A stretch of 64,000 nt of DNA from assembly GCA_024709225.1 (NCBI GenBank), contig JANJXC010000111.1, positions 1 through 64,000 of the forward strand. The letters are read 5' to 3'. Positions 38,897-48,487 of this stretch are shown one piece after another (position 1 is the first letter of the stretch; every line of letters starts with the position of its first letter). This DNA is from Gammaproteobacteria bacterium (GTDB lineage: Bacteria > Pseudomonadota > Gammaproteobacteria > Thiohalomonadales > Thiohalomonadaceae). The notes below the pieces were generated by a model. That model was not told the origin of the DNA. It made no database searches and worked only from the letters and a program-made list of their open reading frames with translations. The position numbers and the translations under genes were made by a program.

Positions 38897-39775
38897 ATGC
38901 CCTGGCTCCAGCTGATATTCGAAACCGACGAAGAACACGCCCCCGCCCTCGCCGAGCTGCTGAGCGATGAGGGCGCCGTCGCCGTCACCCTGGAGGACGA
39001 CGCCGATCAGCCGCTGTACGAGCCGCCGCCCGGCGCCACGCCGCTGTGGCAGGCCACCCGCGTGGTGGCCCTGTTCGAGGCCGACCACGACATGCCCGCC
39101 GCCATCGCCGCCGTCGGCGCGGCCTGGGCACCGCGCGAACTGCCCGCCTGGCGCCTGGAGCAGCTGGAGGATCGCGACTGGAGCCGGGAATGGATGGACA
39201 CCTACAAGCCCATGCGCTTCGGTGCCAACCTGTGGATCGTGCCGAGCTGGACCGAGGCACCGGACCCCGCCGCCGTCAACATCCTGCTCGACCCGGGCCT
39301 GGCCTTCGGCACCGGCACCCACCCCACCACCCGCCTGTGCCTGGAGTGGCTGGACGCCCACCCCACCACCGCCCGGCAGGTGATCGACTACGGCTGCGGC
39401 TCCGGCATCCTCGCCATTGCCGCCGCCCTGCTCGGCGCCGGGCACGTCTGGGCCATCGACAACGACCCGCAGGCCCTTACCGCCACCCGCGACAACGCCG
39501 GCCGCAACGAGGTCACCGCGCGCATCGATACCGCCCTGCCCGAAGGCCTGCCCGCCAGCCAGGCCGACGTGCTCATCGCCAACATCCTCGCCGGCCCGCT
39601 CATCGACCTGGCACCGCACTTCGCCACCCTGGTGCGTCCCGCCGGCGCCATCGTGCTGTCGGGCATACTGCCGGAGCAGGCCGAACAGGTCCTGGCGGCC
39701 TACCGCCCCTGGTTCGACATGGCGCCACCCGCCGAGCACGACGGCTGGGTGCGCTTGGAAGGCTGCCGGAAATAG
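38897..39775 (+). CDS. prmA: Ribosomal protein L11 methyltransferase
   Basis: PrmA trimethylates ribosomal protein L11. The 292-residue protein has the N-terminal substrate-recognition domain starting MPWLQLIFETDEEHAPALAE, the linker DPGLAFGTGTHPTTRLCLEW, and the SAM domain VIDYGCGSGILAIAAALLGA with NILAGPLIDLAP. A -10-like TATGAT lies at about 38860. It is followed by a DUF3426 gene after 15 bases, as in many gammaproteobacteria. Confidence 0.97.
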   Translation: MPWLQLIFETDEEHAPALAELLSDEGAVAVTLEDDADQPLYEPPPGATPLWQATRVVALFEADHDMPAAIAAVGAAWAPRELPAWRLEQLEDRDWSREWMDTYKPMRFGANLWIVPSWTEAPDPAAVNILLDPGLAFGTGTHPTTRLCLEWLDAHPTTARQVIDYGCGSGILAIAAALLGAGHVWAIDNDPQALTATRDNAGRNEVTARIDTALPEGLPASQADVLIANILAGPLIDLAPHFATLVRPAGAIVLSGILPEQAEQVLAAYRPWFDMAPPAEHDGWVRLEGCRK

Positions 39776-39790
39776 ATTACTTTCGCCCGC

Positions 39791-40945
39791 ATGTACACCC
39801 AATGTCCGGCATGCAGCACCTATTTCCGCATCACCCCTGAGCAATTGCAGGCCGCGGGCGGCAAGGTGCGCTGCGGCGAGTGCCGCAACGTCTTCCTCGC
39901 CCCCGACTTTCTCACCGACACCCTGCCCGGCACGCCCGCCGATGCGTCGTTCCCCGACGAGCCGGATTACGAGCAGCTGCTGCGCGAACCGCAGGCAGAG
40001 TCCTCCGCGGCGGCGGAGCCGCCGGCAACGCCGGCGCCTACCCCCCGGACAGAACCTGAGGCAGCGGAACCCGCCGTCACCCAGTCCCGTGCGCCGGCGG
40101 CGCCGGAAGACAACCTGGCCATCGATCTCGAAGAACTGTTCGGCCCCGGCGCCACGGCAGAGCCGGAATCTGCGCCCCTCGCGGAGCCGGAGGCCACCAC
40201 CGCCGCATCGCCGGCACCGGTCAGCGAGAGCTACGGCGAGGAAGACATCGAGGCCCTGCTCACGCACGCGCCGGACGATGGCGTGGACCACGACACCCTG
40301 CCCTGGGACGAACCTCCGGCAGCGCCTGCCAGCGCCGCCAGCACCACTGTACCGGACCGTTCGACCGAGGCCGCGCCGCCCGAGCCGGCAGCGGCCGCAA
40401 CCCCCGGCGTCAGTGCCCCGCCGGTACTGTCGTCCCTGTCGGCGCTGCTGGCCGAGGAAGAGGCCGCCCCGCGCCTCAGCGTGGTCGCCACCCTGGCCTG
40501 GAGCCTGGCCATCCTGCTGCTGCTCGCCACGCTGGGCGTGCAATACCTCTATATCAACCGCGCAACGCTGATACATCAGGCGGAGCTGCGCCCGCTGCTG
40601 GAGCTGCTGTGCGAGCACGCCGCCTGCAACCTGCCGCCACAGCGCGACCTCGCCGCCCTCACCCTGCTGGAGCGCGACATCCGCTCCCATGACCAGTACC
40701 AGGGGGCGCTGACCATCAGCGCCACCCTGCAAAACCGCGCCCCCTTCGCCCAGCCCTTTCCGGCGGTGGAGGTGGTGATGCGCGATCTGGGCGGCAAGGT
40801 GGTGGCGGCGCGGCGCTTCCTGCCCAAGGAATACCTTGCCGGCCCGGTACCGGCGCTGCTGGAACCCCAGGCCACCGCCCAGCTGACGCTGGATGTGGTC
40901 GACCCGGGCGCCGAGGCCGTCGGCTTCGAGTTCACCTTCCACTAG
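39791..40945 (+). CDS. Zinc-ribbon membrane protein with DUF3426
   Basis: The 384-residue protein opens with an MJ0042-type zinc ribbon: Cys5/Cys8 in CPAC and Cys28/Cys31 in CGEC. A long acidic, Ala/Pro-rich linker follows (about 40-230), then one transmembrane helix (VVATLAWSLAILLLLATLGV). The C-terminal DUF3426 domain is probably periplasmic. Function unknown; the family is regularly found between prmA and dusB-fis, as here. Confidence 0.9.
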   Translation: MYTQCPACSTYFRITPEQLQAAGGKVRCGECRNVFLAPDFLTDTLPGTPADASFPDEPDYEQLLREPQAESSAAAEPPATPAPTPRTEPEAAEPAVTQSRAPAAPEDNLAIDLEELFGPGATAEPESAPLAEPEATTAASPAPVSESYGEEDIEALLTHAPDDGVDHDTLPWDEPPAAPASAASTTVPDRSTEAAPPEPAAAATPGVSAPPVLSSLSALLAEEEAAPRLSVVATLAWSLAILLLLATLGVQYLYINRATLIHQAELRPLLELLCEHAACNLPPQRDLAALTLLERDIRSHDQYQGALTISATLQNRAPFAQPFPAVEVVMRDLGGKVVAARRFLPKEYLAGPVPALLEPQATAQLTLDVVDPGAEAVGFEFTFH

Positions 40946-40959
40946 GCGCGCGCAGCGCG

Positions 40960-41084
40960 CCAGGTACGAGGGTCGAGGCAAAAGATACGGAGAGGTGTCG
41001 CTGCGCGACATATCAATTAGTTGCGTGCGCAGCACGCTGCCCCTTCGTCCCTCGTACCTCGCCCCCTTGTACCTTCTTGGCCTC
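40960..41084. repeat. Inverted repeat, family D-like (copy 3)
   Basis: GGTACGAGGGTCGAGGCAAA on the left is answered by CCTCGTACCTCGCCCCCTTG on the right, around a loop with CGCTGCGCG and GCGTGCGCAGC. Same design as family D but diverged in sequence. It lies between the DUF3426 gene and dusB. Confidence 0.7.
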
Positions 41085-41132
41085 CCGTAAGGTATGATTC
41101 GCGGTTCCCGCATTTTCAGCCCCACGCCGCGT

Positions 41133-42122
41133 ATGCAGATCGGACCCTACAAACTGGCCAACAACCTGGTGCTCGCACCCATGGCGGGTGTCACCGATCG
41201 GCCGTTCCGCCAGCTGTGCAAGCAGTTGGGGGCCGGCATGGCCGTGTCCGAGATGGTGTCGTCCAACTCCCTGCTGTGGGGCAGCGAAAAGACCAAACGC
41301 CGCGCCGATCACGACGGCGAGGTCGAGCCGCGCAATGTGCAGATCATGGGTGCCGACCCGAGGCTGATGGCCGATGCCGCGCGCTACAACGCGGACAACG
41401 GCGCCCAGATCATCGACATCAACATGGGCTGCCCGGCCAAGAAGGTGTGCAACGTCTCCGCGGGCTCCGCCCTGCTGCGCGACGAGGACCTGGTGCGGCG
41501 CATCCTGGAGGCGGTGGTCGGCGCGGTACCCGAGGTGCCGGTCACCCTAAAGTTCCGCACCGGCTGGGACCGCGAGCACAAGAACGGCGTCACCATCGCC
41601 CGCATCGCCGCCGACGTCGGCATCCAGTCCCTCGCCGTGCACGGCCGCACCCGCGCCGACGGCTATTCCGGCGAGGCCGAATACGACACCATCGCCGCCA
41701 TCAAGGCCAGCGTGAACATCCCGGTGATCGCCAACGGCGACATCACCACGCCGCAGAAGGCCCGCCAGGTGCTGGACCACACCGGCGCCGACGGCCTGAT
41801 GATCGGTCGCGCCGCCCAGGGCCGGCCGTGGATCTTCCGCGACATCCACCACTACCTCGCCACCGGCGAACTGCTGCCGGAGCCTGCGGCGCAGGAGGTG
41901 CGCGACATCCTGCTCGGCCATCTGAACAACCTGTACGCCTTCTACGGCGAGTACACTGGCGTGCGCATGGCACGCAAGCACATCTCCTGGTACAGCAAGG
42001 GCCAGCGCCACGGCGCTGCCTTCCGCCAGGAGGTCAACCGCGTCGAGGGCGCGGTGCAGCAACTGCAAATGGTCAGGGACTTTTTCGACCGCATAATCAA
42101 CGGGGAGGAATTGGCGGCATGA
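41133..42122 (+). CDS. dusB: tRNA-dihydrouridine synthase B
   Basis: DusB reduces specific uridines in tRNA using FMN and NADPH. The 329-residue protein has [20 protein letters not shown] and [14 protein letters not shown]. The catalytic Cys is in [18 protein letters not shown], and [27 protein letters not shown] and [15 protein letters not shown] follow. ATG 41133 matches the E. coli DusB start; 13 upstream codons in frame are not used. It overlaps fis by ATGA, the classic dusB-fis operon. Confidence 0.97.
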   Translation: MQIGPYKLANNLVLAPMAGVTDRPFRQLCKQLGAGMAVSEMVSSNSLLWGSEKTKRRADHDGEVEPRNVQIMGADPRLMADAARYNADNGAQIIDINMGCPAKKVCNVSAGSALLRDEDLVRRILEAVVGAVPEVPVTLKFRTGWDREHKNGVTIARIAADVGIQSLAVHGRTRADGYSGEAEYDTIAAIKASVNIPVIANGDITTPQKARQVLDHTGADGLMIGRAAQGRPWIFRDIHHYLATGELLPEPAAQEVRDILLGHLNNLYAFYGEYTGVRMARKHISWYSKGQRHGAAFRQEVNRVEGAVQQLQMVRDFFDRIINGEELAA

Positions 42123-42376
42123 ACACCACCAACGCCGCAGCCCGCGCCATCCCGCTCAACGGCATGGTGCGTCACGCACTGCAACAATATTTCCAGGATC
42201 TGAACGGCCACGAACCCAACGACCTCTACCAGCTGCTGCTGGCCGAGGTGGAGCGCCCGCTGTTCGAGGCCGTGATGCATTACGCCCAGGGCAACCAGAC
42301 CCGCGCCGCCCAGGCGCTGGGCATCAATCGCGGCACCCTGCGCAAGAAACTCAAGCAGTACGGTTTGGATAACTGA
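42119..42376 (+). CDS. fis: Nucleoid-associated regulator Fis
   Basis: Fis bends DNA and activates rRNA and other growth promoters. The 85-residue protein has the dimer core [20 protein letters not shown] and the C-terminal [23 protein letters not shown], ending KQYGLDN. It is slightly shorter than E. coli Fis (98) at the N-terminus. It is coupled to dusB. Confidence 0.97.
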   Translation: MNTTNAAARAIPLNGMVRHALQQYFQDLNGHEPNDLYQLLLAEVERPLFEAVMHYAQGNQTRAAQALGINRGTLRKKLKQYGLDN

Positions 42377-42391
42377 TAAGACAACACCTGC

Positions 42392-42523
42392 CGCGGAGAC
42401 ACCGAGGCGCAGAGAATGCAAATTCTTGATGCCCGGTGACAGCGGCAGAAAGCAACCGACCATCGCACACGCTCGCAATGATCGCATTCGCTCGAATGTA
42501 CTCTGCGCCTCCGCGTCTCTGCG
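42392..42523. repeat. Inverted repeat, family B (copy 2)
   Basis: CGCGGAGACACCGAGGCGCA on the left is answered by CTCTGCGCCTCCGCGTCTCT on the right, around about 80 bases. Same family as 19989-20112. It lies between fis and purH. Confidence 0.85.
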
Positions 42524-42546
42524 ACAGATCTTTTGAGGAATAAAAA

Positions 42547-44106
42547 ATGAACAAGATTCAGCGGGCGCTGCTCAGCGTCTCCGACAAGACCGGCATCGTG
42601 GAGTTCGCCAAGAGCCTCTCAGCCATGGGTGTGGAGCTGCTTTCCACCGGCGGCACCTGCAAGCTGCTGGCGCAGAACGGCGTGAAGGTAGTCGAGGTAT
42701 CCGACCACACCGGCTTTCCGGAGATGATGGACGGCCGCGTCAAGACCCTGCACCCGAAGATCCACGGCGGCATCCTCGGTCGCCGCGGCACCGACGACGC
42801 GGTGATGGCCCAGCACGGCATCAAGCCCATCGACCTCATCGTGGTGAACCTGTATCCCTTCGAGCAGACCGTGGCCAAGCCCGACTGCTCGCTGGAAGAC
42901 GCGGTGGAGAACATCGACATCGGTGGCCCCACCATGCTGCGTGCCGCGGCGAAGAACCACAAGGACGTCACCGTGGTGGTGGATGCCGCCGACTACGCCA
43001 CCGTGCTGGACGAGATGAAGCAGAACGGCGGTGCCACCTCGCACGCCACCCGCTTCTCCCTGGCCATCAAGGTGTACGAGCACACCGCGCGCTACGACGG
43101 CGCCATCGCCAATTGGTTCGGCCGGCTCACCAGCGGCGAGAAGACCGAATTTCCGCGCACCATCAACCTGCAGTACAAGAAGGTGCAGGAGATGCGCTAC
43201 GGCGAGAATCCGCACCAGAAGGCCGCCTTCTACGTCGAGCACAACCCCGAGGCCGGCAACGTCGCCAGTGCGCGCCAGTTGCAGGGCAAGGAGCTGTCCT
43301 ACAACAACATCGCCGATACCGACGCCGCCCTGGAATGCGTCAAGCAGTTCCCGGAAGGCCCGGCCTGCGTCATCGTCAAGCACGCCAACCCCTGCGGCGT
43401 GGCCATCGGCAGCAACCTGCTCGACGCCTACGAGCGCGCCTACAAGACCGACCCGGAATCAGCCTTCGGCGGCATCATCGCCTTCAACGGCGAGCTGGAC
43501 GGCGACACTGCCAAAGTCATCGTCGAGCGCCAGTTCGTGGAGGTGATCATCGCGCCCAAGGTCTCTGCCGCTGCCGTCGAGGCCGTCGCCGCCAAGAAGA
43601 ACGTGCGCCTGCTGGAGTGCGGCCAGTGGCCGGCGGATGCCGCCCAGCGCCTGGACTTCAAGCGCGTCACCGGCGGCCTGCTGCTGCAGGATGCCGACCT
43701 GCTGCTGTCCGGCGAGATCAGGGTGGTGAGCAAGCGCCAACCCACGGCCAAGGAGATGGAAGACCTGCTGTTCGCCTGGCGCATCGCCAAGTACGTCAAG
43801 TCCAACGCCATCGTCTACGGCAAGGACCAGATGACCATCGGCGTCGGCGCCGGCCAGATGAGCCGCGTCAACTCCGCGCGCATCGCCGCCATCAAGGCCG
43901 AGCATGCCGGGCTGGAGGTCAAGGGCTCGGTGATGGCCTCGGACGCCTTCTTCCCGTTCCGCGACGGCATCGACTCCGCCGCCAAGGCGGGTATCGCCGC
44001 GGTGATCCAGCCGGGCGGCTCGATGCGCGACGAGGAGGTGATCGCCGCCGCCGACGAGCACGGCATGGCCATGGTGTTCACCGGCATGCGCCACTTCCGC
44101 CACTGA
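42547..44106 (+). CDS. purH: Bifunctional AICAR transformylase/IMP cyclohydrolase PurH
   Basis: PurH performs the last two steps to IMP. The 519-residue protein has the N-terminal IMP cyclohydrolase domain ([58 protein letters not shown]). The C-terminal transformylase has [11 protein letters not shown], the catalytic Lys-His in [13 protein letters not shown], and [21 protein letters not shown] terminator follows. purD lies 4.4 kb away on the same strand. Confidence 0.98.
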   Translation: MNKIQRALLSVSDKTGIVEFAKSLSAMGVELLSTGGTCKLLAQNGVKVVEVSDHTGFPEMMDGRVKTLHPKIHGGILGRRGTDDAVMAQHGIKPIDLIVVNLYPFEQTVAKPDCSLEDAVENIDIGGPTMLRAAAKNHKDVTVVVDAADYATVLDEMKQNGGATSHATRFSLAIKVYEHTARYDGAIANWFGRLTSGEKTEFPRTINLQYKKVQEMRYGENPHQKAAFYVEHNPEAGNVASARQLQGKELSYNNIADTDAALECVKQFPEGPACVIVKHANPCGVAIGSNLLDAYERAYKTDPESAFGGIIAFNGELDGDTAKVIVERQFVEVIIAPKVSAAAVEAVAAKKNVRLLECGQWPADAAQRLDFKRVTGGLLLQDADLLLSGEIRVVSKRQPTAKEMEDLLFAWRIAKYVKSNAIVYGKDQMTIGVGAGQMSRVNSARIAAIKAEHAGLEVKGSVMASDAFFPFRDGIDSAAKAGIAAVIQPGGSMRDEEVIAAADEHGMAMVFTGMRHFRH

Positions 44107-44128
44107 CGGAACGGCCCGCTGACTGCCG

Positions 44129-44156
44129 AAAAAGGCCGGTTTATCCGGCCTTTTTC
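44129..44156 (+). terminator. Rho-independent terminator of purH
   Basis: AAAAGGCCGG-TTTAT-CCGGCCTTTTT, 23 bases after the stop. Confidence 0.92.
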
Positions 44157-44183
44157 GTGGGCGGCCTCTCCCAACCTCTGGTA

Positions 44184-44205
44184 AAATGTGATAAAAATCA
44201 CATTT
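44184..44205 (+). promoter_or_regulatory. CRP/FNR-family binding site upstream of bacteriohemerythrin
   Basis: AAATGTGAT, four A, ATCACATTT is a perfect 22-base palindrome equal to the CRP consensus outside the centre; other CRP/FNR-superfamily proteins such as HcpR recognise close variants. A TTATCT at 44223-44228 could be the -10. That would put the operator centre near -41, the class II activator position. The following leader holds two small hairpins before the ATG at 44322. Confidence 0.8.
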
Positions 44206-44321
44206 GAATGTAAGAATTTTTGTTATCTGCTGGAGCGGTGCTGTCTGCGACAGCCCCCACCACAGATATCGCCTGCCTGTGCAGGGAATCACAATTATAA
44301 GCAGCTAATGGAGAACCACCC

Positions 44322-44774
44322 ATGTACTACTTTGTCTGGGACTCAAGTCTGGAAACCGGCATCGACATCATCGACACGCAGCACAAGCGCATCGTCGACT
44401 ACATCAACCAGTTGCACGACGCCATCACCGCCAAGAGCAAGGACGACATCGATCAGGTGCTGAACCAGCTCATCGATTACACCGTCACCCACTTCACCTT
44501 CGAGGAAAGCCTGCAGGAAAAGGCCGGCTACGGCCATGTGGAGGCACACCGCAAGGTGCATGAGGCCTTCACCGCCCGCATCAAGGACTACAAGACCCGC
44601 TTCGAGAAGGGTGAGGACATCTCCAAGAAACTGCTGTCCGACCTGCGCATCTGGCTCACCAACCACATCAAGCAGGAAGACCGCGACTACACCGCCACCG
44701 TCAAGGCCCACCTCAACGGCGATCACGACAAGGGCTGGCTGTCCAAGACCCTGAGCCGCATGTTCGGCGGTTGA
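44322..44774 (+). CDS. Bacteriohemerythrin
   Basis: The 150-residue protein has the di-iron ligand pattern DIIDTQHKRIVDYINQLH, VTHFTFEESLQ, EAHRKVHEAF and LTNHIKQEDRDY. It differs from the 38324 copy in length and linker. ATG 44322 follows GGAGAA. A perfect CRP/FNR-type site 117 bases upstream of the start codon suggests it is induced by a global regulator, perhaps under low O2 or reactive nitrogen. It is followed by a family A hairpin instead of a classical terminator. Confidence 0.94.
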   Translation: MYYFVWDSSLETGIDIIDTQHKRIVDYINQLHDAITAKSKDDIDQVLNQLIDYTVTHFTFEESLQEKAGYGHVEAHRKVHEAFTARIKDYKTRFEKGEDISKKLLSDLRIWLTNHIKQEDRDYTATVKAHLNGDHDKGWLSKTLSRMFGG

Positions 44775-44783
44775 GTCTCACGC

Positions 44784-44850
44784 GTAGGAGCGAATCGTAT
44801 TCGCGAGGGGACCCGCCCCGCACCGTATCGCGGATACGATCCGCTCCTGC
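44784..44850. repeat. Inverted repeat, family A (copy 2)
   Basis: Two 23-base inverted arms, 44784-44806 and 44828-44850, with a few mismatches. It lies between the convergent bacteriohemerythrin and phosphatase genes. Confidence 0.9.
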
Positions 44851-44865
44851 AACTATCCGGGCGGG

Positions 44866-46242
44866 TCACTCCCCGCAGCGCCGCTCCACCACCGCCGTCG
44901 CCGCCGACTTCTCGATGCCGAAGTGATCGCTCACCTCGCCGTGGGCATTGATGAAATAGCCATCGAGGCGCTCCCCCGCCACATCGAGCACCAGCGCACC
45001 CAGTTCACGCCGGTTCACCGCATGGGCCGGATGATCCAGCGGCCCGCCATCCAGCTTGGCCGTGGAGCCCACCACCGCATACACCGTCCCCGCCAGGGGC
45101 ACGCGTCCGGCCGGCTTGCGGTAGGGCGCCGCCGCCCCGCCGCCGCCACCATCCAGGATCATCTTCGGCCGCAGCGTGGCGCCGGCGCCGTAGTGGCAAT
45201 GCAGCAGATGGCTGCGCTCGTACACATGGCTGTGGCCGCTCAGCACCAGGTCGACACCACCGGCCTCCAGCGCCGGCAGGAACCGCTCGCGCATGTCCAC
45301 CATGCGCCCCCAGCTGTCGCGCCAGCGATCGGAATTGTGCCCGCCGCGGCTGTAGGGCGGATGGTGGAACAGGGCGATGGTCCACGGCTGCCGGTGGGCC
45401 GCCAGATCGGCGCGCAGCCAGCGCAGCATCGGGCTGGCGGCGGACAGGTCACCCGACTCGGAGTCGAGCACCACGAAGTGGATATTGGCGTAGTCGAAGG
45501 AAAAATAGCGCGCCGAGCCGGAGGCCAGGCCGCCGGCCTCCCCGGCGGCGGGAAAGCTGAAGGCGCGGTAGAAGGTCCAGCGCCGGGCATCGTGGTTGCC
45601 GTATATCGGCAGATACGGAATGTTGCGCAGCAGGTCCGCATAGGGCTCGAACAGGGCCTCCTGGAACTCCCGCGCACGCCCCGATGAGTAGGCGTTGTCG
45701 CCGGTGGTCAGCCACAGGTCCAGCGGCGGCCCCGCCGGGCGCCCGTGCTGCGCCGACCACTGCAGCATGGCATCGCGCACCGCACGGGTACCCTCATGCC
45801 AATAGCCCGGGTCGCCCTGCACCCAGATGCGCGTCGGCCGCGCAGTGCCGGGCGGCGGCGCGGTGTGGAACCAGTAGTCGGCACCGCCGCGGTAGACCGC
45901 GTCCTCGCTGCCCACCGTGTAGTAATAGCGGGTGGCGGGCTGCAGACCGCCCAGGCGCACCTCATGGGCCACCTGCGCCGAGGCTTCGCGCGCCACCTGT
46001 TCCAGCCGCGCCGGGTCGGTGCCATAGCGCACCACGCCGACCTCCTCGCCGCCGCTCTGCCAGCGCAGGGTGATGCCGTCGTGGCTCACGACCTGGAGAT
46101 AGGGCTCGCGCGGCCCGGTGTAATGACTGTCCCAGACCACCTGCGCCAGCCGCCCCACGCCCCAGATGGCCACCAGCACCACCAGCCCCAGCGACAGGCG
46201 CCGCAGCCAGCGCAGAATGAAACGAAGCGGGACAGAGGACAT
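44866..46242 (-). CDS. Membrane-anchored purple acid phosphatase-like metallophosphoesterase
   Basis: The 458-residue protein has an N-terminal transmembrane anchor (LSLGLVVLVAIWGVGRL). A fibronectin-like domain follows, ending RYYYTVGSEDAVYRGG. The phosphoesterase core carries the metal motifs GDPGYW, TTGDNAYSSG, YGNHDARRW, LFHHPPYSRGG and SGHSHVYERS. These match purple acid phosphatases (Fe-Zn or Fe-Mn centre) facing the periplasm; the substrate is unknown. ATG 46242 follows AGGAGT. It is divergent from the sulfatase-like gene, with 132 bases between starts. Confidence 0.9.
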   Translation of the reverse strand: MSSVPLRFILRWLRRLSLGLVVLVAIWGVGRLAQVVWDSHYTGPREPYLQVVSHDGITLRWQSGGEEVGVVRYGTDPARLEQVAREASAQVAHEVRLGGLQPATRYYYTVGSEDAVYRGGADYWFHTAPPPGTARPTRIWVQGDPGYWHEGTRAVRDAMLQWSAQHGRPAGPPLDLWLTTGDNAYSSGRAREFQEALFEPYADLLRNIPYLPIYGNHDARRWTFYRAFSFPAAGEAGGLASGSARYFSFDYANIHFVVLDSESGDLSAASPMLRWLRADLAAHRQPWTIALFHHPPYSRGGHNSDRWRDSWGRMVDMRERFLPALEAGGVDLVLSGHSHVYERSHLLHCHYGAGATLRPKMILDGGGGGAAAPYRKPAGRVPLAGTVYAVVGSTAKLDGGPLDHPAHAVNRRELGALVLDVAGERLDGYFINAHGEVSDHFGIEKSAATAVVERRCGE

Positions 46243-46374
46243 GGGAACTCCTGCAGCAGGGCAATGGACCAAGGGGCACGACCGGAACGGAGGCAGGCGC
46301 AACATCCCTGGCCACCGCTCGCCCTATGGTACAATGCCGACCCCTTTTTATCCGCCCCATCCGCTCACGCATCC

Positions 46375-48378
46375 ATGCACATGCTCCCCCGCCTGCCGCG
46401 CTTTCTGGCCCTTGCCACGCTGTTGTACCTCGTTGCCTTCAGCGCGCTGCGGCTCGGCTTCTGGCTGTATTTCGACAGCAGCAACGACCCGCTGCCCGGC
46501 AGCGAACTGCTGACCGCGCTGTACCTCGGCCTCAAATTCGATCTGCGCCTCGCCCTGCTGCTGCTGCTGCCGCTGTTCCTGCTCGCCTGGCTGCCCTGGC
46601 TCAGCCCGTTCCACTCGGCGGCAGCGCGCCGGTTCTGGGTCGGCTATCTGCTGCTGACCGGCATGGCCGCGCTGCTGTTCTACATGATCGACTTCGGCCA
46701 CTACGCCTACCTGCAGACCCGCGTCGACGCCGGCGCGCTGCGCTTTCTGAAGAACCTCGACATCTCGCTGCAAATGGTCTGGGAGACCTACCCGGTGCTG
46801 ACCCTCGGCGCCGCGCTGCTGGCCGGCGGCGCCCTGCTGGCCTGGACGATGAACCGCCTGCTGCTGCGCTGCGCCGTGACGCCCGCGCCGCGACTGAACT
46901 GGAAGAGCCGCACCGCCGCCGCCTCGCTCACCACCCTGCTGCTGCTGGGCGGCCTGTACGGCAAGATCTCCGCCTACCCGCTGCGCTGGAGCGATGCCTT
47001 CTTCGGCACCCACACCTTCTCCGCCCAGGTCACCTTCAATCCGGTGCTGTATTTCGCCGATACCTTCTACAACGGCGGCGGCGTGACCTTCGATGCCGCC
47101 AAGGTGCGCGCCCACTACGACGAGATGGCGCGCTGGCTCGGCGTGGATGCCCCCAACCGCGACACCCTCGACTTCCGCCGCAGCCACGTCCCGGCCCAGG
47201 CGCCGGCCACCCCGCCCAATGTGGTGATCGTGATCCTGGAGTCCTTCGCCAGCTACAAGGCCGGCCTGTCCGGCAACCCGCTCAATCCGACGCCGCACGT
47301 CGACGCGCTGGCCCGCGACGGCTATTTCTTCGACAACTTCTACACCCCGCAGACCGGCACCGCGCGCTCGATCTTCTGCGCCATCACCGGCATCCCCGAC
47401 GTGGAAACCAACGGCACCTCGACGCGCAACCCGCGCATCGTCGATCAGCACACCCTGCTCAACGCCTTCACCGGCTACGACAAGTTCTACTTCCTCGGCG
47501 GCAGCGTCAGCTGGGGCAACATCCGCGGCCTGCTCACCAACAACATCCCCGACCTGCGCCTGTACGAGGAAGGCAGCTACAGCGCCCCGGCCATCGACGT
47601 CTGGGGTATCTCCGACCTGGACCTGTTCCGCGAGGCGAATCAGGTATTCCGCCAGCAGCAGAAGCCGTTTGTCGCCGTGGTGCAGACCTCGGGCAATCAT
47701 CGCCCCTACACCATCCCGGACGACAACGCCGGCTTCAAGCTGCTGCAACCGGACGAACAGGAACTGCTGCGCTACGGCTTTCACTCCGCCGAGGAGTTCA
47801 ACGCCTATCGCTTCATGGACCACAGCATCGGCGAATTCATGCGCCTGGCGCACGAGGCCGGCTACGCCGACAACACGCTGTTCGCCTTCTTCGGCGACCA
47901 CGGTCTGCCCGGCGATGCCGTGCATGCGCGCAAGGCCGACATGCAGCTGGACCTCGCCAGCAACCGCGTGCCGTTCATCATCTACAACAAAAAGCTGATC
48001 CCGCAGGGCCGGCGCATCGGCACCGTCGCCAGCGAAACCGATGTGCTCGCCACCATGGCCGCCCTCGCCGGCCGCAGCTACGTCAACACCACGCTGGGAC
48101 GCAACCTGTTCGATCCGCGCTTCGAAAATGAGCCGTACGCCTTCAAGATCATCCAGACCACACCGGTACGCGTCGGCCTGATCGGCGAGCAGTTCTATTT
48201 CGAAACCAACGAGGACGGCAGCTACCGCCATCTGCACCGGCTGGACAGCGAGACACCGCGTGACAACGTCCTCGCGCAGCATCCCGAGGTGGCGGCGCAC
48301 ATGGAACGCCTGACCCGCGGCTACCACGAGACGGCGAAATACATGCTGTACCACAATAAGCCGGTTACAACGGACTAG
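46375..48378 (+). CDS. LTA synthase-like sulfatase-family membrane protein
   Basis: The 667-residue protein has about five N-terminal transmembrane helices (residues 8-190) and an extracytoplasmic sulfatase/alkaline-phosphatase-fold domain. The Thr nucleophile is in TGTARSIFCAITG, with metal sites in NVVIVILESFASYK and FFGDHGLPGDAVHARK. Gram-negative members transfer phosphoglycerol or phosphoethanolamine to surface glycans, as OpgB/OpgE-like enzymes do. This suggests modification of periplasmic glucans or LPS here. Starts at 46375 or 46381 are both possible. The frame is open another 630 bases upstream but that part is antisense to the phosphatase. A TACAAT -10-like element is at 46330. Confidence 0.9.
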   Translation: MHMLPRLPRFLALATLLYLVAFSALRLGFWLYFDSSNDPLPGSELLTALYLGLKFDLRLALLLLLPLFLLAWLPWLSPFHSAAARRFWVGYLLLTGMAALLFYMIDFGHYAYLQTRVDAGALRFLKNLDISLQMVWETYPVLTLGAALLAGGALLAWTMNRLLLRCAVTPAPRLNWKSRTAAASLTTLLLLGGLYGKISAYPLRWSDAFFGTHTFSAQVTFNPVLYFADTFYNGGGVTFDAAKVRAHYDEMARWLGVDAPNRDTLDFRRSHVPAQAPATPPNVVIVILESFASYKAGLSGNPLNPTPHVDALARDGYFFDNFYTPQTGTARSIFCAITGIPDVETNGTSTRNPRIVDQHTLLNAFTGYDKFYFLGGSVSWGNIRGLLTNNIPDLRLYEEGSYSAPAIDVWGISDLDLFREANQVFRQQQKPFVAVVQTSGNHRPYTIPDDNAGFKLLQPDEQELLRYGFHSAEEFNAYRFMDHSIGEFMRLAHEAGYADNTLFAFFGDHGLPGDAVHARKADMQLDLASNRVPFIIYNKKLIPQGRRIGTVASETDVLATMAALAGRSYVNTTLGRNLFDPRFENEPYAFKIIQTTPVRVGLIGEQFYFETNEDGSYRHLHRLDSETPRDNVLAQHPEVAAHMERLTRGYHETAKYMLYHNKPVTTD

Positions 48379-48456
48379 GGACTAGGGACTAGGGAAAAAC
48401 AATATTGGCGTGCGCGCAGTGCACTCGCTCCCTAACCCCTAGCTCCTAGCCCCTGA
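48373..48456. repeat. Inverted repeat, family E
   Basis: Three tandem ACTAGGG units are answered by CCCTAACCCCTAGCTCCTAG. The loop contains GTGCGCGCAGTGCAC, similar to loops of families D and G. It starts over the sulfatase stop codon and ends about 30 bases before purD. Confidence 0.8.
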
Positions 48457-48487
48457 CTTTCGATAAACGAACAACAAGGGCACACAA

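Noticed and set aside
38222-41125. 967-codon open frame on the minus strand
   Set aside because: Antisense to bacteriohemerythrin, prmA and the DUF3426 gene; composition is that of a high-GC shadow frame without domain features.
45745-46374. Upstream extension of the sulfatase-like frame (total 877 codons open)
   Set aside because: It is antisense to the phosphatase gene, whose motifs are clear, and the family start with its membrane helices is at 46375.
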